Of a DNA stretch of 64,000 nucleotides, positions 25,135-34,805 are shown one piece after another; positions within the stretch are counted from its first letter, which is position 1; each line of letters starts with the position of its first letter. Source of the DNA: Aliidiomarina celeris. Its GTDB lineage: Bacteria > Pseudomonadota > Gammaproteobacteria > Enterobacterales > Alteromonadaceae. The notes beneath the pieces are model-generated. The model was not told the origin of the DNA, ran no database searches, and was given only the letters and a program-made list of their open reading frames with translations. The stretch spans positions 744,001 through 808,000 of the forward strand of contig NZ_QMIL01000001.1 in assembly GCF_003316875.1 (NCBI RefSeq), read 5' to 3'. A program made the translations under genes and the position numbers.

Positions 25135-27063
25135 TTATTCTGCATTGCTTGTTGGGGTTTTCTGCAAAAATGCTATGGCCTCGGCCAAACTGCGCGTACG
25201 CGCCATGGGTGGCAAACTGGCGAGAAAGGTTTTGCCATAGTTGCGTGTTACCACTCGGTTATCGCAAATAATTAACACCCCTTCGTCGTTCACCGACCTG
25301 ACTAATCGCCCCGCGCCCTGCTTCATGGCAATAACCGCTTGTGGCAACTGCACCTCTTGAAACGGGTCGCGGCCTTGGCGCCGACAGTCTTCGACGCGCG
25401 CCTGTAATAACGGATCGTCCGGTGAGGCGAAGGGCAGTTTATCAATAATAACGCAGCGTAAGGCTTGGCCGGGTACGTCTACACCTTCCCAAAAAGAGCT
25501 GGTACCTAACAAAACGGCGTTGCCCTCTTCACTAAAACGCGCCAACAACTCCCGTTTTGAGGTACTGCCTTGCACATAGAGCGTTCGGTCGACGCGATCG
25601 TGCAAGCGTTTGGCTACCGCTTGCAGCATTCGGTGGCTGGTAAACAACACAAACGTTCCGCCATGGTTTGCAGCAACCACTTGCTCCACAATATCGGCCA
25701 GCGCGGTAAACATTTCGCGCTCATGGGGCTCTGGCAAATAACGTGGCATACAAAGCATGGCTTGTTCAGCAAAGTTGAATGGACTTTCAAGTTGTAGAGT
25801 TTTGGGTTTGTGCAAACCCAAACGCGCATTAAAGTAATCGAAACTGTGGTCAACCGTGAGCGTAGCCGACGTAAACACCCAGCGCGCTTCCTGATCGGCC
25901 ATAGCTTTGCCAAAAGGCTCGGCAACCGACAAGGGTGTTCGGTGAAAGCTCACATGCCGCGGGCTGCTCTCATACCAAAAACTATACCCGTTACGGGCCG
26001 TGGTAAACACGAGCTGCCAGCGTTTGCGCAACAATTCAAGGCGCTCAATACACTGATCTAGGCCCTTGTCTCGCCCCACTAAGGTTTCACAAATACGCGT
26101 CAGCTGTTCAAGCTTTTCTTCCAATGCTTGCACTGCTTTTGCAACTTCGTCACGCGCTAAAATTTGGCGCGAATTGCCGCGCTCGGTGTCGAGCGGAAAT
26201 TGCAGCCGCACTTCTTTGGCAAAGCGCTCTACCTGCGTAGCCATTTGCGACAAAGCGCGCGCGTCGCGTACCGCCGTATGATAAATCACCTGTAAATCAC
26301 GACACAGCTCGGTAATTTGCCGCGTCGATAAGGTTTCGCTGAAATACTGGCTGGCAATTTCGGGTAATTGGTGCGCTTCGTCGAACACCACTAAATCGGC
26401 TTCGGGAATAAGCTCACCAAAGCCCGTGTCTTTTAACACCAAATCGGCACAAAACAAGTGATGATTGACCACCACAATGTCCGCTTCCAACGCTTCTTTT
26501 CTCGCCTTCACCAAATAACAGTCTTCGTAGTGTTTGCAGTCGCGCCCTAAACAGTTATCTTGCGTGCTCGTTATGCGTGGAATGATAACCGCGTCTTCTG
26601 GTAAAGCCGACAATTCGCCGATGTCGCCATGCTTAGTGCGGTTGGCCCAATGCCTTACGGTTTGCAACTGCTTCAGCGCGTCTTCGTGCGCGTCGCCTGG
26701 GTGCGCGCTAAACTGTTCGAGCCTTAATAAGCAGAGGTAGTTCGCTCTACCTTTCAGTAGCGTTACAATTTTTCCTGGCGCCAGCACTTCGCGCAATCGT
26801 GGCATGTCACGGTGGTAAAGCTGCTCTTGCAAATTACGCGTGCCAGTAGACAGAATTACTTTGCCCGACTGCAGCAGAGCCGGCGCTACGTACGCAAAGG
26901 TTTTGCCGGTGCCGGTTTCCGCTTCTACTACCAACTGCTCACCCACGGTGGTGAGGTCGGCAATGGCGCTGGCCATTTGCTGCTGTGCAGGGCGCGGCTG
27001 AAAGCCAGGCAAGGCTTTACTCAAGGCACCGTCGGTGCGAAATACATCAGCTATTCGAGTCAT
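25135..27063 (-). CDS. yoaA: YoaA-type ATP-dependent DNA helicase (DinG/XPD family)
   Basis: A superfamily 2 5'-3' DNA helicase with an iron-sulfur cluster, implicated in repair of stalled replication. Walker A is E-A-E-T-G-T-G-K-T (residues 48-56) and Walker B V-F-D-E-A-H. The cluster cysteines are in L-C-L-L-R-L and D-N-C-L-G-R-D-C-K-H-Y-E-D-C. Helicase motif VI is Q-G-A-G-R-L-V-R-S. The start is ATG 27063; a TTG two codons earlier is less likely. It has 642 residues. In E. coli YoaA works with the HolC subunit of polymerase III. It is divergent from a sensor-kinase gene. Confidence 0.94.
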   Translation of the reverse strand: MTRIADVFRTDGALSKALPGFQPRPAQQQMASAIADLTTVGEQLVVEAETGTGKTFAYVAPALLQSGKVILSTGTRNLQEQLYHRDMPRLREVLAPGKIVTLLKGRANYLCLLRLEQFSAHPGDAHEDALKQLQTVRHWANRTKHGDIGELSALPEDAVIIPRITSTQDNCLGRDCKHYEDCYLVKARKEALEADIVVVNHHLFCADLVLKDTGFGELIPEADLVVFDEAHQLPEIASQYFSETLSTRQITELCRDLQVIYHTAVRDARALSQMATQVERFAKEVRLQFPLDTERGNSRQILARDEVAKAVQALEEKLEQLTRICETLVGRDKGLDQCIERLELLRKRWQLVFTTARNGYSFWYESSPRHVSFHRTPLSVAEPFGKAMADQEARWVFTSATLTVDHSFDYFNARLGLHKPKTLQLESPFNFAEQAMLCMPRYLPEPHEREMFTALADIVEQVVAANHGGTFVLFTSHRMLQAVAKRLHDRVDRTLYVQGSTSKRELLARFSEEGNAVLLGTSSFWEGVDVPGQALRCVIIDKLPFASPDDPLLQARVEDCRRQGRDPFQEVQLPQAVIAMKQGAGRLVRSVNDEGVLIICDNRVVTRNYGKTFLASLPPMARTRSLAEAIAFLQKTPTSNAE

Positions 27064-27119
27064 AGACAATTGTGGTAGGATCAGTTCGGTTCATCATTGA
27101 AAGGCACAGGGTTACACGC

Positions 27120-29108
27120 ATGATTGCTCGCTGCAAGCAGCTTGTTATTGGTTTTTGGCTTATTTTAACATGCCTCGGGTCGGTAGGCGCGGTTGCGGCC
27201 ATGGATATTATCGACATCAGCGACGAAGAATTACGTGCCGCCTATCTTACAACAGTAACACGCTACGTAACTTGGCCAGACGAAAGTGGCCGCAATACAC
27301 TGGTTATCGGTGTTATGGACGCGCCTGAAGTTTACAATGTTTTGCGTAGCTCGCCGCCCACTCAAGTGCGCGGCCTTACCATTGAAGCGCGAGAGATCAG
27401 TCGCGTTACCCAAATTACCGACGTTGATGTGCTGTATGTGGGTCCTCGCGCACTCTCTCAACTCGGCTCTATCGCTTCGTCAGCGCGCAATAATCAGATT
27501 TTAGTGGTGACTGAAAGCTCGCCCGTACGCGAAGAGCTTATGATCAACCTGCTGCCAGCCGAAAGCTCGTCAGAACTTAAACGCGTGGCTTTTCAAGTCA
27601 ATACCGATCGCATTGTCGAGGCCGGTATGCGCCCCTCTAACGAACTCTTAATGCTCGGCGGTGTGGAGCTCGAAGCAGTTGTCGCGTACCAACGTGGCCA
27701 GCGTGAATATGCAGAGCTGCAGCAACAAGTAAGCCAAATAGAGTCAAACTTGAGCGCGCGTGATCAAGAGTTACGACAAAGCCGCGAACGCATTGCCATG
27801 CTAGAAGAAGCAGTGGCCGAACGCGACTCTGTGTTGCGTGCGCAAGCAGGTACCCTTGAAGATCGCCAACAAGTGATGGATTCTCAGCAAGCCACGTTGA
27901 ATCGGTTATTGCGCGAACTCGACGAACAGCGCCAACGCCTCTTTGTGCGCGAAGAGCAATTGGTGCAAATTCAGCAACAGCTCTACAACTCGGAACAAAC
28001 CCTGCGCCGACAACATCAGTTATTGACCGAACGAGAGCGCCAGCTCGAACAAAAGCAACAAGAAAGTGACGCGCTGACTCAGCGCATTGCGCTCAATCGT
28101 GCCACACTGGCGAACCAACAAAATATTTTACAGGAGCAGCGCGAGGCGATTGCTGAGCAATTAGAGTTGCTCGAGCGCCGAGAACGCACCATAAACCGCC
28201 AACGCGAATACTTAATTTATGTGGGTATTGGGCTGTTTGTCGCACTCTTTTTTGCGCTCTTAAGTATTGCGCTTTACCTTAAGAAACGAAAAACAGCAGC
28301 AGAGCTTATGCACACCCTAAATGAGCTGCACAATGCGCAAGATAAACTTGTGGAATCAGAGAAAATGGCGAGCCTAGGTAATCTTGTTGCTGGTGTTGCC
28401 CACGAAGTGAACACTCCGCTTGGCGTTGCACTCACTGCCACGTCGATGTTGAATGACCGTCGAGAACACCTAAAAGAATTGATTGCCGACAACCAGTTAA
28501 CCAAAGAGCAGCTGAATAACTTTTTAAACAAGGCGCAAGAGTCGCTCGATCTCACCGAGAAGAATTTAAGCCGAGTGGCACGGCTTATTAGTAACTTTAA
28601 ACAAGTTGCCGTAGACCAAATGATTACCGAGCAACGTGAAATTGACCTCGCCACCTACTTAGAAGAAGTCATGTCGACCCTTTCTATTGAATTGCGCCGG
28701 GCTGGTGTCGACTACAAAATTCGCGTTGAAAAAGATATACAGATGGTCACCATTCCGGGCGCTATGGCGCAAATTATTACCAACCTCACGACCAATGCGA
28801 TTCGCCATGCCTTCGAGAACCGCGAGGGCACCATTACCATTGAAGCGAAAATGATACAGGGTGACAACGTGCGCCTTACCTTCAGCGACGACGGGTTGGG
28901 CATGAGTGACGACACCCTACCGAAAATCTTCGAGCCGTTTTTTACCACCAAGCGTAATGTCGGCGGCACTGGCTTAGGTATGCCCATTGTTTATAATTTA
29001 GTAAGGCAAAAAATGCAGGGCGACATTAGCGTAAAAAGCAACGAAGGGGCTGGCACGCAATTTATTCTCACATTCCCTCGCGTATTGCGCGCTAAATCCA
29101 TCGAGTGA
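27120..29108 (+). CDS. Sensor histidine kinase with periplasmic YfiR-like domain
   Basis: A 662-residue membrane sensor kinase. A signal segment (about 8-28) precedes a YfiR/DUF4154-type periplasmic domain (about 30-170) with L-R-A-A-Y-L-T-T-V-T-R-Y-V-T-W-P. A long Gln/Glu/Arg coiled coil (about 185-360) leads to one membrane helix, then HisKA with G-V-A-H-E-V-N-T-P-L-G and HATPase with N-L-T-T-N-A-I-R-H-A, F-E-P-F-F-T-T-K and G-G-T-G-L-G-M. The ATG at 27120 is chosen over a frame extending upstream; CAGGG lies 8 nt before it. No response regulator is adjacent, so the partner is unknown. Confidence 0.88.
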   Translation: MIARCKQLVIGFWLILTCLGSVGAVAAMDIIDISDEELRAAYLTTVTRYVTWPDESGRNTLVIGVMDAPEVYNVLRSSPPTQVRGLTIEAREISRVTQITDVDVLYVGPRALSQLGSIASSARNNQILVVTESSPVREELMINLLPAESSSELKRVAFQVNTDRIVEAGMRPSNELLMLGGVELEAVVAYQRGQREYAELQQQVSQIESNLSARDQELRQSRERIAMLEEAVAERDSVLRAQAGTLEDRQQVMDSQQATLNRLLRELDEQRQRLFVREEQLVQIQQQLYNSEQTLRRQHQLLTERERQLEQKQQESDALTQRIALNRATLANQQNILQEQREAIAEQLELLERRERTINRQREYLIYVGIGLFVALFFALLSIALYLKKRKTAAELMHTLNELHNAQDKLVESEKMASLGNLVAGVAHEVNTPLGVALTATSMLNDRREHLKELIADNQLTKEQLNNFLNKAQESLDLTEKNLSRVARLISNFKQVAVDQMITEQREIDLATYLEEVMSTLSIELRRAGVDYKIRVEKDIQMVTIPGAMAQIITNLTTNAIRHAFENREGTITIEAKMIQGDNVRLTFSDDGLGMSDDTLPKIFEPFFTTKRNVGGTGLGMPIVYNLVRQKMQGDISVKSNEGAGTQFILTFPRVLRAKSIE

Positions 29109-29140
29109 ACACAGAATAGCAACGCGGCGCCGAACAATTG

Positions 29141-29413
29141 CTAGGCGTACGTGTCGAGATTTTGGCCTTTGTGATCATCGGGATCAGGCTCACTGTCTTG
29201 CTTTTGTTGTTTCGACCGCTGCTTACTCTGCTGTTGTTGCTCTTTCTGCCGCTCTTCAACACGCGCATGCTGTGTTTCGCTCGCGTCGTCATCTTCAGAA
29301 ATTTCTTTTATTTTCTGTTTTTTTTCCAACTGCACCACACGGTCGGTGTCGCTGTTTAACTTCACCGACGTATTTCTCGGTAAGAGCGGAAAAATAAAGT
29401 CCTGACTCGCCAT
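29141..29413 (-). CDS. Small Gln/Lys-rich acidic protein, unknown function
   Basis: A 90-residue protein starting at ATG 29413, which has AGGAG 7 nt upstream; a longer frame to 29479 lacks support. The N-terminal part reads A-S-Q-D-F-I-F-P-L-L-P-R, the centre is highly charged and Gln-rich, probably coiled coil, and the end is D-H-K-G-Q-N-L-D-T-Y-A. I do not recognise it. It converges on the sensor-kinase gene. Its last residues resemble the end of the 24055-24363 protein. Confidence 0.6.
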   Translation of the reverse strand: MASQDFIFPLLPRNTSVKLNSDTDRVVQLEKKQKIKEISEDDDASETQHARVEERQKEQQQQSKQRSKQQKQDSEPDPDDHKGQNLDTYA

Positions 29414-29506
29414 CACACTGCTCCTGTATTTATGCCCACCTTCTCCTATTATCGACCGAGTTGAACAAAAATTAAACACAATCAGAAGAACCGAGGTGAT
29501 TAGCCG

Positions 29507-29535
29507 TTGCGAGCCGGTTTATGCTCTGGTAGTAT
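29507..29535 (+). promoter_or_regulatory. his operon promoter
   Basis: TTGCGA (29507-29512), a 17 bp spacer and TAGTAT (29530-29535) lie 57 nt upstream of the leader-peptide ATG. The distance suits an attenuated operon with a short leader transcript. Confidence 0.6.
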
Positions 29536-29591
29536 TTATACAACTCAAGCTTAAACACGCAACAACATAGCGACACAAAAAGGCTTTTACG

Positions 29592-29675
29592 ATGAATTGG
29601 CTATACAACTACAGCTGCAGCGCTGCGCAAGCAGTGAACAAAGCAAATATGCACCATCATCATCATCCGAATTAG
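29592..29675 (+). CDS. hisL: his operon leader peptide
   Basis: A 27-codon open frame below normal ORF size limits: M-N-W-L-Y-N-Y-S-C-S..., with five consecutive histidine codons (CAC then four CAT, 29652-29666) followed by P-N and TAG. Stalling at these codons when histidyl-tRNA is scarce would favour an antiterminator in the RNA that follows. The spacing to the terminator at 29732-29769 is right for attenuation. E. coli hisL has seven histidines. Confidence 0.95.
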   Translation: MNWLYNYSCSAAQAVNKANMHHHHHPN

Positions 29676-29769
29676 CGGCCTTTTCGTTATTGTGAAAGGT
29701 CCAAACATGTGGTGCCTTTCAGGAAAACTTTAATCCCCCCGGAAGCGTAACCACTCCCGGGGGGATTTT
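29676..29769 (+). promoter_or_regulatory. his attenuator (alternative hairpins and terminator)
   Basis: A very strong terminator, AATCCCCCCGG (29732-29742) with CCGGGGGGATT (29757-29767), ends in TTTT. Upstream, GAAAGG (29694-29699) can pair either with CCTTTTC (29679-29685, one bulge) or with CCTTTC (29715-29720), giving mutually exclusive structures. Together with the leader peptide this is a classic histidine attenuator. Confidence 0.9.
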
Positions 29770-29789
29770 GATTTTAGAGGACAAAAAAG

Positions 29790-30689
29790 ATGACAACGAC
29801 CGGAAGACTAACCATCGCCATGCAGAAATCAGGGCGACTCAGTAAAGAAACTCTTAGTTTGCTCGAAGCATGCGGTATTAAGTTCAATTTACACGAGCAG
29901 CGCCTCATGGCACACAGTACGAGTCACCCGGTAGATCTACTGCGTGTGCGCGACGACGACATTCCAGGTTTGGTCATGGACGGCGTAGTTGACCTTGGCG
30001 TAGTAGGCGAAAATGTACTTGAAGAAGAGCGTTTAGAGCGTGAAATTAAACGCCAACCGAGTGCTTTTAAATCGCTACGCCGGCTCGACTTTGGCTTTTG
30101 TCGACTCAGTATTGCCACGCCAAAAGAAGGCGACTACCAAGGTTTAACAAGTATGGAAGGCAAGAAGATTGCCACCACCTATCCGCGCCTTACGGAAGAC
30201 TTTTTGCGTCAGCAGGGAGTGAACGCAAAAACCGTAATGCTTACAGGCTCTGTTGAAGTAGCCACCCGCGCCGGCCTTGCCGACGCCATTTGCGACCTTG
30301 TTTCTACCGGCGCAACACTTGAAGCCAACGGTTTAGTGGAGCAAGACGTTATTTTTCGTTCACAAGTGCAGCTGATACAACGCAGCGACACCCTCGACAG
30401 CAACAAACAAGCCTTGGTTGATAAAATTCTAACCCGCTTAGACGGCGTGCAACTGGCCAAAGAAAGTAAGTACATTATGCTGCATGCGCCAAAAGCCAAA
30501 CTGGCAGAAGTAGAGCGTATTCTCCCCGGCGCAGAACGGCCGACAATTTTGCCACTGAGCCACACGAATGAGCAGGTGGCCGTGCACGTGGTGAGTACCG
30601 AAAACCTGTTTTGGGAAACCATGGAACAACTAAAAGCTTTAGGCTGTAGTTCCATTCTTGTGATGCCAATAGAAAAAATGTTGGGGTAA
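29790..30689 (+). CDS. hisG: ATP phosphoribosyltransferase
   Basis: First step of histidine biosynthesis: joins ATP and PRPP, feedback-inhibited by histidine. At 299 residues it is the long (HisG-L) form with its own regulatory domain, so no hisZ is needed. The motif [11 protein letters not shown] and the PRPP-binding region [12 protein letters not shown] are present. GAGGAC precedes the ATG by about 7 nt, right after the attenuator. It opens hisG-DC-B-H-A-F-I. Confidence 0.97.
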   Translation: MTTTGRLTIAMQKSGRLSKETLSLLEACGIKFNLHEQRLMAHSTSHPVDLLRVRDDDIPGLVMDGVVDLGVVGENVLEEERLEREIKRQPSAFKSLRRLDFGFCRLSIATPKEGDYQGLTSMEGKKIATTYPRLTEDFLRQQGVNAKTVMLTGSVEVATRAGLADAICDLVSTGATLEANGLVEQDVIFRSQVQLIQRSDTLDSNKQALVDKILTRLDGVQLAKESKYIMLHAPKAKLAEVERILPGAERPTILPLSHTNEQVAVHVVSTENLFWETMEQLKALGCSSILVMPIEKMLG

Positions 30690-30691
30690 CC

Positions 30692-33133
30692 ATGAACCAA
30701 ACCATTCCTACCGCCGTGCGTTGGCAGTCACTCACCCCGCCAGAGCAAGCCGCGCGGCTCGCACGGCCGGTGCAAAGAACCAGTGCGGAGCTGAGTGCGC
30801 GGGTCGCCGACATTTGTGCCACAGTGCGCGAACGCGGCGACGCGGCACTGCTCGACTACACTGCGCAATTTGATCGGGTTAACCTGACCCAAGTGGAACT
30901 GCCACAAGAAACCTTCGCCGCCCTTGCCGAAAGTGCGCCAGCGGCAGTCAAAGCAGCGATTGATCAAGCGTACAGCAACATTCGCGCTTTTCACGAGGCG
31001 CAAAAGCCAGCCAATGTGCAAGTGACCACGATGCCAGGTATTGACTGTGAACTGCGTTACGCGGCCTTGGAAAAAGTAGGGCTCTATATTCCCGGCGGTA
31101 CCGCTAGCTTACCCAGTACCGTGTTAATGCTTGGTGTGCCGGCACAAATTGCCAACTGCCCTGAACGTATTTTGATGAGCCCTCCGGCAGCCGACGGCAC
31201 CCTTACTCCGGCTATTTGCTATGCGGCGAAAAAATGTGGCGTAACCCGTGTCTTCTTAGCGGGCGGCGCGCAAGCCATTGCAGCGCTTGCCTTTGGTACC
31301 GAAAGCATTCCCGCGGTCGACAAAATCTTCGGTCCCGGTAATATCTATGTTACCGAAGCGAAACAACAAGTAAGCCAAGTGGCTGGTGGCCCTGCTATTG
31401 ATTTACCCGCCGGCCCCTCGGAGCTTTTGGTGATTGCCGACGACAGCGCGGAACCAGCTTTTGTGGCTGCCGACTTACTCTCGCAAGCAGAGCACGGCGC
31501 CGACTCGCAAGTCATCTGCCTGTCGCCGTCTGCAGCTTTGCTCGAAAAGGTCCGCACGGCACTGGCCGAACAACTCGCCGCCCTGCCGCGCGCAGCCATT
31601 GCCAGTAAAGCATTGCAAGCGAGTAGTTTGATTCTCACCGAAGATATGGCTGAAGCCGTTGCCATTAGCCAAGCCTATGCACCCGAGCACTTAAGTATTC
31701 AGGTGAGCGACGCAGAGCCCTTAGTGGCACAGTTAACCCGCGCCGGCTCGCTTTTTGTGGGCCACTACACACCCGAATCGGGCGGCGACTATGCCACCGG
31801 CACCAACCATGTGTTGCCCACCTACGGTTTTGCACGTAATTACAGCAGCCTTGGTTTACTCGACTTTTATCGCCGCTACACGGTGCAGTCGGCCACAGCC
31901 GCTGGCTTACAGGCTTTAGGGCCAACCATTGTCGCCCTCGCCGGGGAAGAAAAACTCGACGCTCACTTACGCGCGGTTTCGCTGCGCTTGGACAGTGAGC
32001 GTTTTCAGCGTGACATCGCGACCGAGCAGCCGCAGACCGCAACCACAAGCAACCTACTACGCCCGCACTTGCGCAACATGACACCCTATGCGTCTGCCCG
32101 CCGCAGCATGAGCGGTGGCAACCTATGGTTGAATGCCAACGAATCACCCTACAGCCGCGACTACATGGTCGACAGCCAATTTTTGAATCGTTACCCGAAC
32201 TTTCAATCTCGCACGCTCAACCACGCCTACGCCGATTATGCCAAGGTAAAGTTTGAACAAGTGATGAGCCATAGAGGCAGCGACGAAGGCATAGAGCTGT
32301 TGATTCGTGCATTCTGTACCCCGGGCCAAGACGCCATTTTGACCTGCCCGCCCACCTATGGCATGTACAAAATCTCGGCACAGCTGAACCAAAACAATAC
32401 CGTTGAAGTACCACTCATCGGCGACGGTCAGCTGGACTTCGATGGCATTGCACAAGCGCTGAATAACAACGCTATTAAAATAGTGTTTCTGTGTAATCCG
32501 TCTAACCCGTTAGGCAATACCCTCCCCCGTAGCGCGGTAGAACAGGTACTGGAGCTGTGCAAAGGTAAAGCCTTGGTAGTCTCCGACGAAGCTTATATCG
32601 AATTTGCGGAGCAGTCAGGGGCACAGGTGTCGGCAACCGACTTACTGCAGAACAATCCGCATTTGGTGGTTTTGCGAACTTTGTCGAAAGCCTTTGGTTT
32701 AGCCGGTGTTCGGGTTGGCTTTACCTTAGCCAATGAAGCGCTCATACAAGCGCTGGTGCCAGTGCTTGCACCTTATCCATTGCCGGCGCCCAGCCTGCAA
32801 ATCGCTGAGCAAGCGCTGACCCTCGACGGGCAAATTGAACTACGCCAAAACGTTATTGAAATTTGCGCCGAGCGCGATATGCTAGCCCGCGCACTTACCG
32901 GCTATGGTTGGGTAAAACGAGTTTACCCCAGCGTCACCAACTTCATACTCTGCGAAGTAACAAACGCCGAAGCCGTTATGCAACACTGTATGCAAGCGGG
33001 AGCGCTGATTCGTAATCAGTCAAGCCAACTCGGGTTAGCCAACTGTGTACGCATTAGTGTTGGCAGCCCAGAAGAAAACAGTGAACTTATCCGTATTTTG
33101 GATTTATATCGTGCCGAGGAGATACCAGCATGA
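30692..33133 (+). CDS. hisD: Fused histidinol dehydrogenase / histidinol-phosphate aminotransferase (HisD-HisC)
   Basis: One uninterrupted 813-residue frame covers two enzymes. Residues 1 to about 437 are HisD, which oxidises histidinol to histidine in two NAD steps: zinc and catalytic elements [27 protein letters not shown] and D-A-H-L-R-A-V. Residues about 453-813 are HisC, a PLP aminotransferase, with [16 protein letters not shown] and Lys666 in R-T-L-S-K-A-F. In E. coli these are separate neighbouring genes. The ~15-residue linker is Thr/Gln-rich, and the in-frame ATG at 32078 lies too deep inside HisC to be its own start. The next gene overlaps by 4 nt. Confidence 0.92.
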   Translation: MNQTIPTAVRWQSLTPPEQAARLARPVQRTSAELSARVADICATVRERGDAALLDYTAQFDRVNLTQVELPQETFAALAESAPAAVKAAIDQAYSNIRAFHEAQKPANVQVTTMPGIDCELRYAALEKVGLYIPGGTASLPSTVLMLGVPAQIANCPERILMSPPAADGTLTPAICYAAKKCGVTRVFLAGGAQAIAALAFGTESIPAVDKIFGPGNIYVTEAKQQVSQVAGGPAIDLPAGPSELLVIADDSAEPAFVAADLLSQAEHGADSQVICLSPSAALLEKVRTALAEQLAALPRAAIASKALQASSLILTEDMAEAVAISQAYAPEHLSIQVSDAEPLVAQLTRAGSLFVGHYTPESGGDYATGTNHVLPTYGFARNYSSLGLLDFYRRYTVQSATAAGLQALGPTIVALAGEEKLDAHLRAVSLRLDSERFQRDIATEQPQTATTSNLLRPHLRNMTPYASARRSMSGGNLWLNANESPYSRDYMVDSQFLNRYPNFQSRTLNHAYADYAKVKFEQVMSHRGSDEGIELLIRAFCTPGQDAILTCPPTYGMYKISAQLNQNNTVEVPLIGDGQLDFDGIAQALNNNAIKIVFLCNPSNPLGNTLPRSAVEQVLELCKGKALVVSDEAYIEFAEQSGAQVSATDLLQNNPHLVVLRTLSKAFGLAGVRVGFTLANEALIQALVPVLAPYPLPAPSLQIAEQALTLDGQIELRQNVIEICAERDMLARALTGYGWVKRVYPSVTNFILCEVTNAEAVMQHCMQAGALIRNQSSQLGLANCVRISVGSPEENSELIRILDLYRAEEIPA

Positions 33134-34203
33134 GTAACGCCCGCCCTATTCTTTTTATCGACCGCGACGGCACCTTAATTGAGGAGCCCGCTGTAGATAA
33201 GCAGGTCGACTCCTTAGCCAAACTCGTATTCGAACCGAATGTTATTCCGGCCCTATTAGCCTTGCAAGCCGCAGGTTTTGAACTGGTAATGGTGAGTAAC
33301 CAAGACGGTTTAGGCACCGACAGCTTTCCACAGGCCGACTTCGACGCGCCGCATAATGCCATGATGGCTGTTTTTTCCAGCCAAGGCATAAGCTTCGCCA
33401 ATACTCTCATTTGCCCACACTTTGAGCACCAAAACTGTAGCTGTCGCAAACCTAAACTCGGTCTCGTTAAAGACTATTTACAGCAAGGAGCTGTCGACTT
33501 TACTCGTTCCTTCGTGATTGGCGATCGCAGCACCGATTTACAACTCGCCGAGGCGATGGGCATTCGTGGACTGCAGTATAACCGTGAGACGCTGAACTGG
33601 AATGCCATTGTCAACCAGCTCACTCGTGCCGACCGGAGCGCAGAGGTGGTGCGAAAAACCCGCGAAACCGAAATTGAAATTAAGGTGAATCTGGACCAAC
33701 CCGGCCCGCTTGTCTTCCACACGGGCATTGGCTTTTTCGACCACATGCTCGAGCAAATCGCGACCCACGGCGGCTTTTCGTTACAAGTAAACGTGCAAGG
33801 CGACCTCCATATAGACGACCACCACACGGTAGAAGACACCGCTTTAGCACTTGGAGAAGCCTTACGTCAGGCGTTAGGCAATAAACGCGGTATTGGCCGT
33901 TTTGGCTTTGCTTTGCCTATGGATGAGTGTCGCGCGGAGTGTTTGATCGACGTTTCGGGGCGCCCGTGGCTTGAATTCAATGCCGACTTTAGCCAAGCCA
34001 AAGTGGGTGAATTGAACACCGAAATGGTCTCTCATTTCTTCCGCTCACTGGCTGACACCATGAAAATCAGCCTGCACCTGAGCACCACAGAAGGCAACAG
34101 CCACCACCAAGTGGAAAGCCTGTTTAAGGTGTTTGGTCGCGCCCTACGCCAAGCCATTCGCAAAGAAGGCAATGAAATGCCGTCGAGCAAAGGGGTGCTG
34201 TAA
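33130..34203 (+). CDS. hisB: Bifunctional histidinol-phosphatase / imidazoleglycerol-phosphate dehydratase
   Basis: Catalyses the sixth and eighth steps of histidine synthesis. The N-terminal HAD phosphatase (about 1-165) has [10 protein letters not shown], the zinc-site cysteines in [11 protein letters not shown] and G-D-R-S-T-D. The C-terminal dehydratase (about 166-357) has [20 protein letters not shown] and G-N-S-H-H-Q-V-E. At 357 residues it matches the E. coli bifunctional type. Its ATG overlaps the hisDC stop by 4 nt. Confidence 0.97.
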   Translation: MSNARPILFIDRDGTLIEEPAVDKQVDSLAKLVFEPNVIPALLALQAAGFELVMVSNQDGLGTDSFPQADFDAPHNAMMAVFSSQGISFANTLICPHFEHQNCSCRKPKLGLVKDYLQQGAVDFTRSFVIGDRSTDLQLAEAMGIRGLQYNRETLNWNAIVNQLTRADRSAEVVRKTRETEIEIKVNLDQPGPLVFHTGIGFFDHMLEQIATHGGFSLQVNVQGDLHIDDHHTVEDTALALGEALRQALGNKRGIGRFGFALPMDECRAECLIDVSGRPWLEFNADFSQAKVGELNTEMVSHFFRSLADTMKISLHLSTTEGNSHHQVESLFKVFGRALRQAIRKEGNEMPSSKGVL

Positions 34204-34205
34204 GC

Positions 34206-34805
34206 ATGCGTTTAGCCATTGTAAATACCCGCTGTGCGAACTTAGCCTCGGTTAAGTTTGCCTTCGAGCGCTTAGGCGAAACACCCATTATTACCGCCGA
34301 CGCCAAGGTGCTTGAGAACGCCGAGCATGTAGTGCTGCCGGGCGTAGGAACAGCAGGCGAAGCCATGCGTGCGCTTGAGGAATTGGCCATTGTAGAAACT
34401 CTGCAAAACCTTTCCCAACCGGTATTGGGTATTTGTTTAGGCATGCAGCTACTTACTCGCTCTTCCACAGAAAGCCGCCAACAACCAGTGCCTTGCTTGG
34501 GGCTCATTGACACCCAGGTGAACCGGCTCGTTAGCAAAGACCAACTGCCATTACCGCACATGGGCTGGAACCAAACGAGCGTGAGCGATCACCCGCTGTT
34601 TAAAGGCCTCGATAACCCGTGGTTCTACTTTGTGCACACCTACGCCGCACCAGTGGGGCCAGCGACTATTGCCGAATGTGAATACACCCAAGCCTTCTCG
34701 GCGGCCATTGCCCAACAGAACTTCATGGGCGTTCAATTTCACCCGGAACGCTCGGGCCCCGACGGTGCTAAAGTGCTGAAAAACTTTATGGAGCTTACAT
34801 GTTAA
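34206..34805 (+). CDS. hisH: Imidazole glycerol phosphate synthase, glutaminase subunit
   Basis: A class I glutamine amidotransferase that feeds ammonia to HisF. The nucleophile cysteine is in G-I-C-L-G-M-Q-L-L and the His/Glu pair in V-Q-F-H-P-E-R. It has 199 residues, the normal size. It starts 2 nt after hisB, and its last 7 nt overlap the start of hisA. Confidence 0.97.
   Translation: MRLAIVNTRCANLASVKFAFERLGETPIITADAKVLENAEHVVLPGVGTAGEAMRALEELAIVETLQNLSQPVLGICLGMQLLTRSSTESRQQPVPCLGLIDTQVNRLVSKDQLPLPHMGWNQTSVSDHPLFKGLDNPWFYFVHTYAAPVGPATIAECEYTQAFSAAIAQQNFMGVQFHPERSGPDGAKVLKNFMELTC

Noticed and set aside
31665-32147. Minus-strand frame opposite the hisD-hisC junction
   Set aside because: No homology pattern; both strands are open by composition. 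It does not break the fusion.
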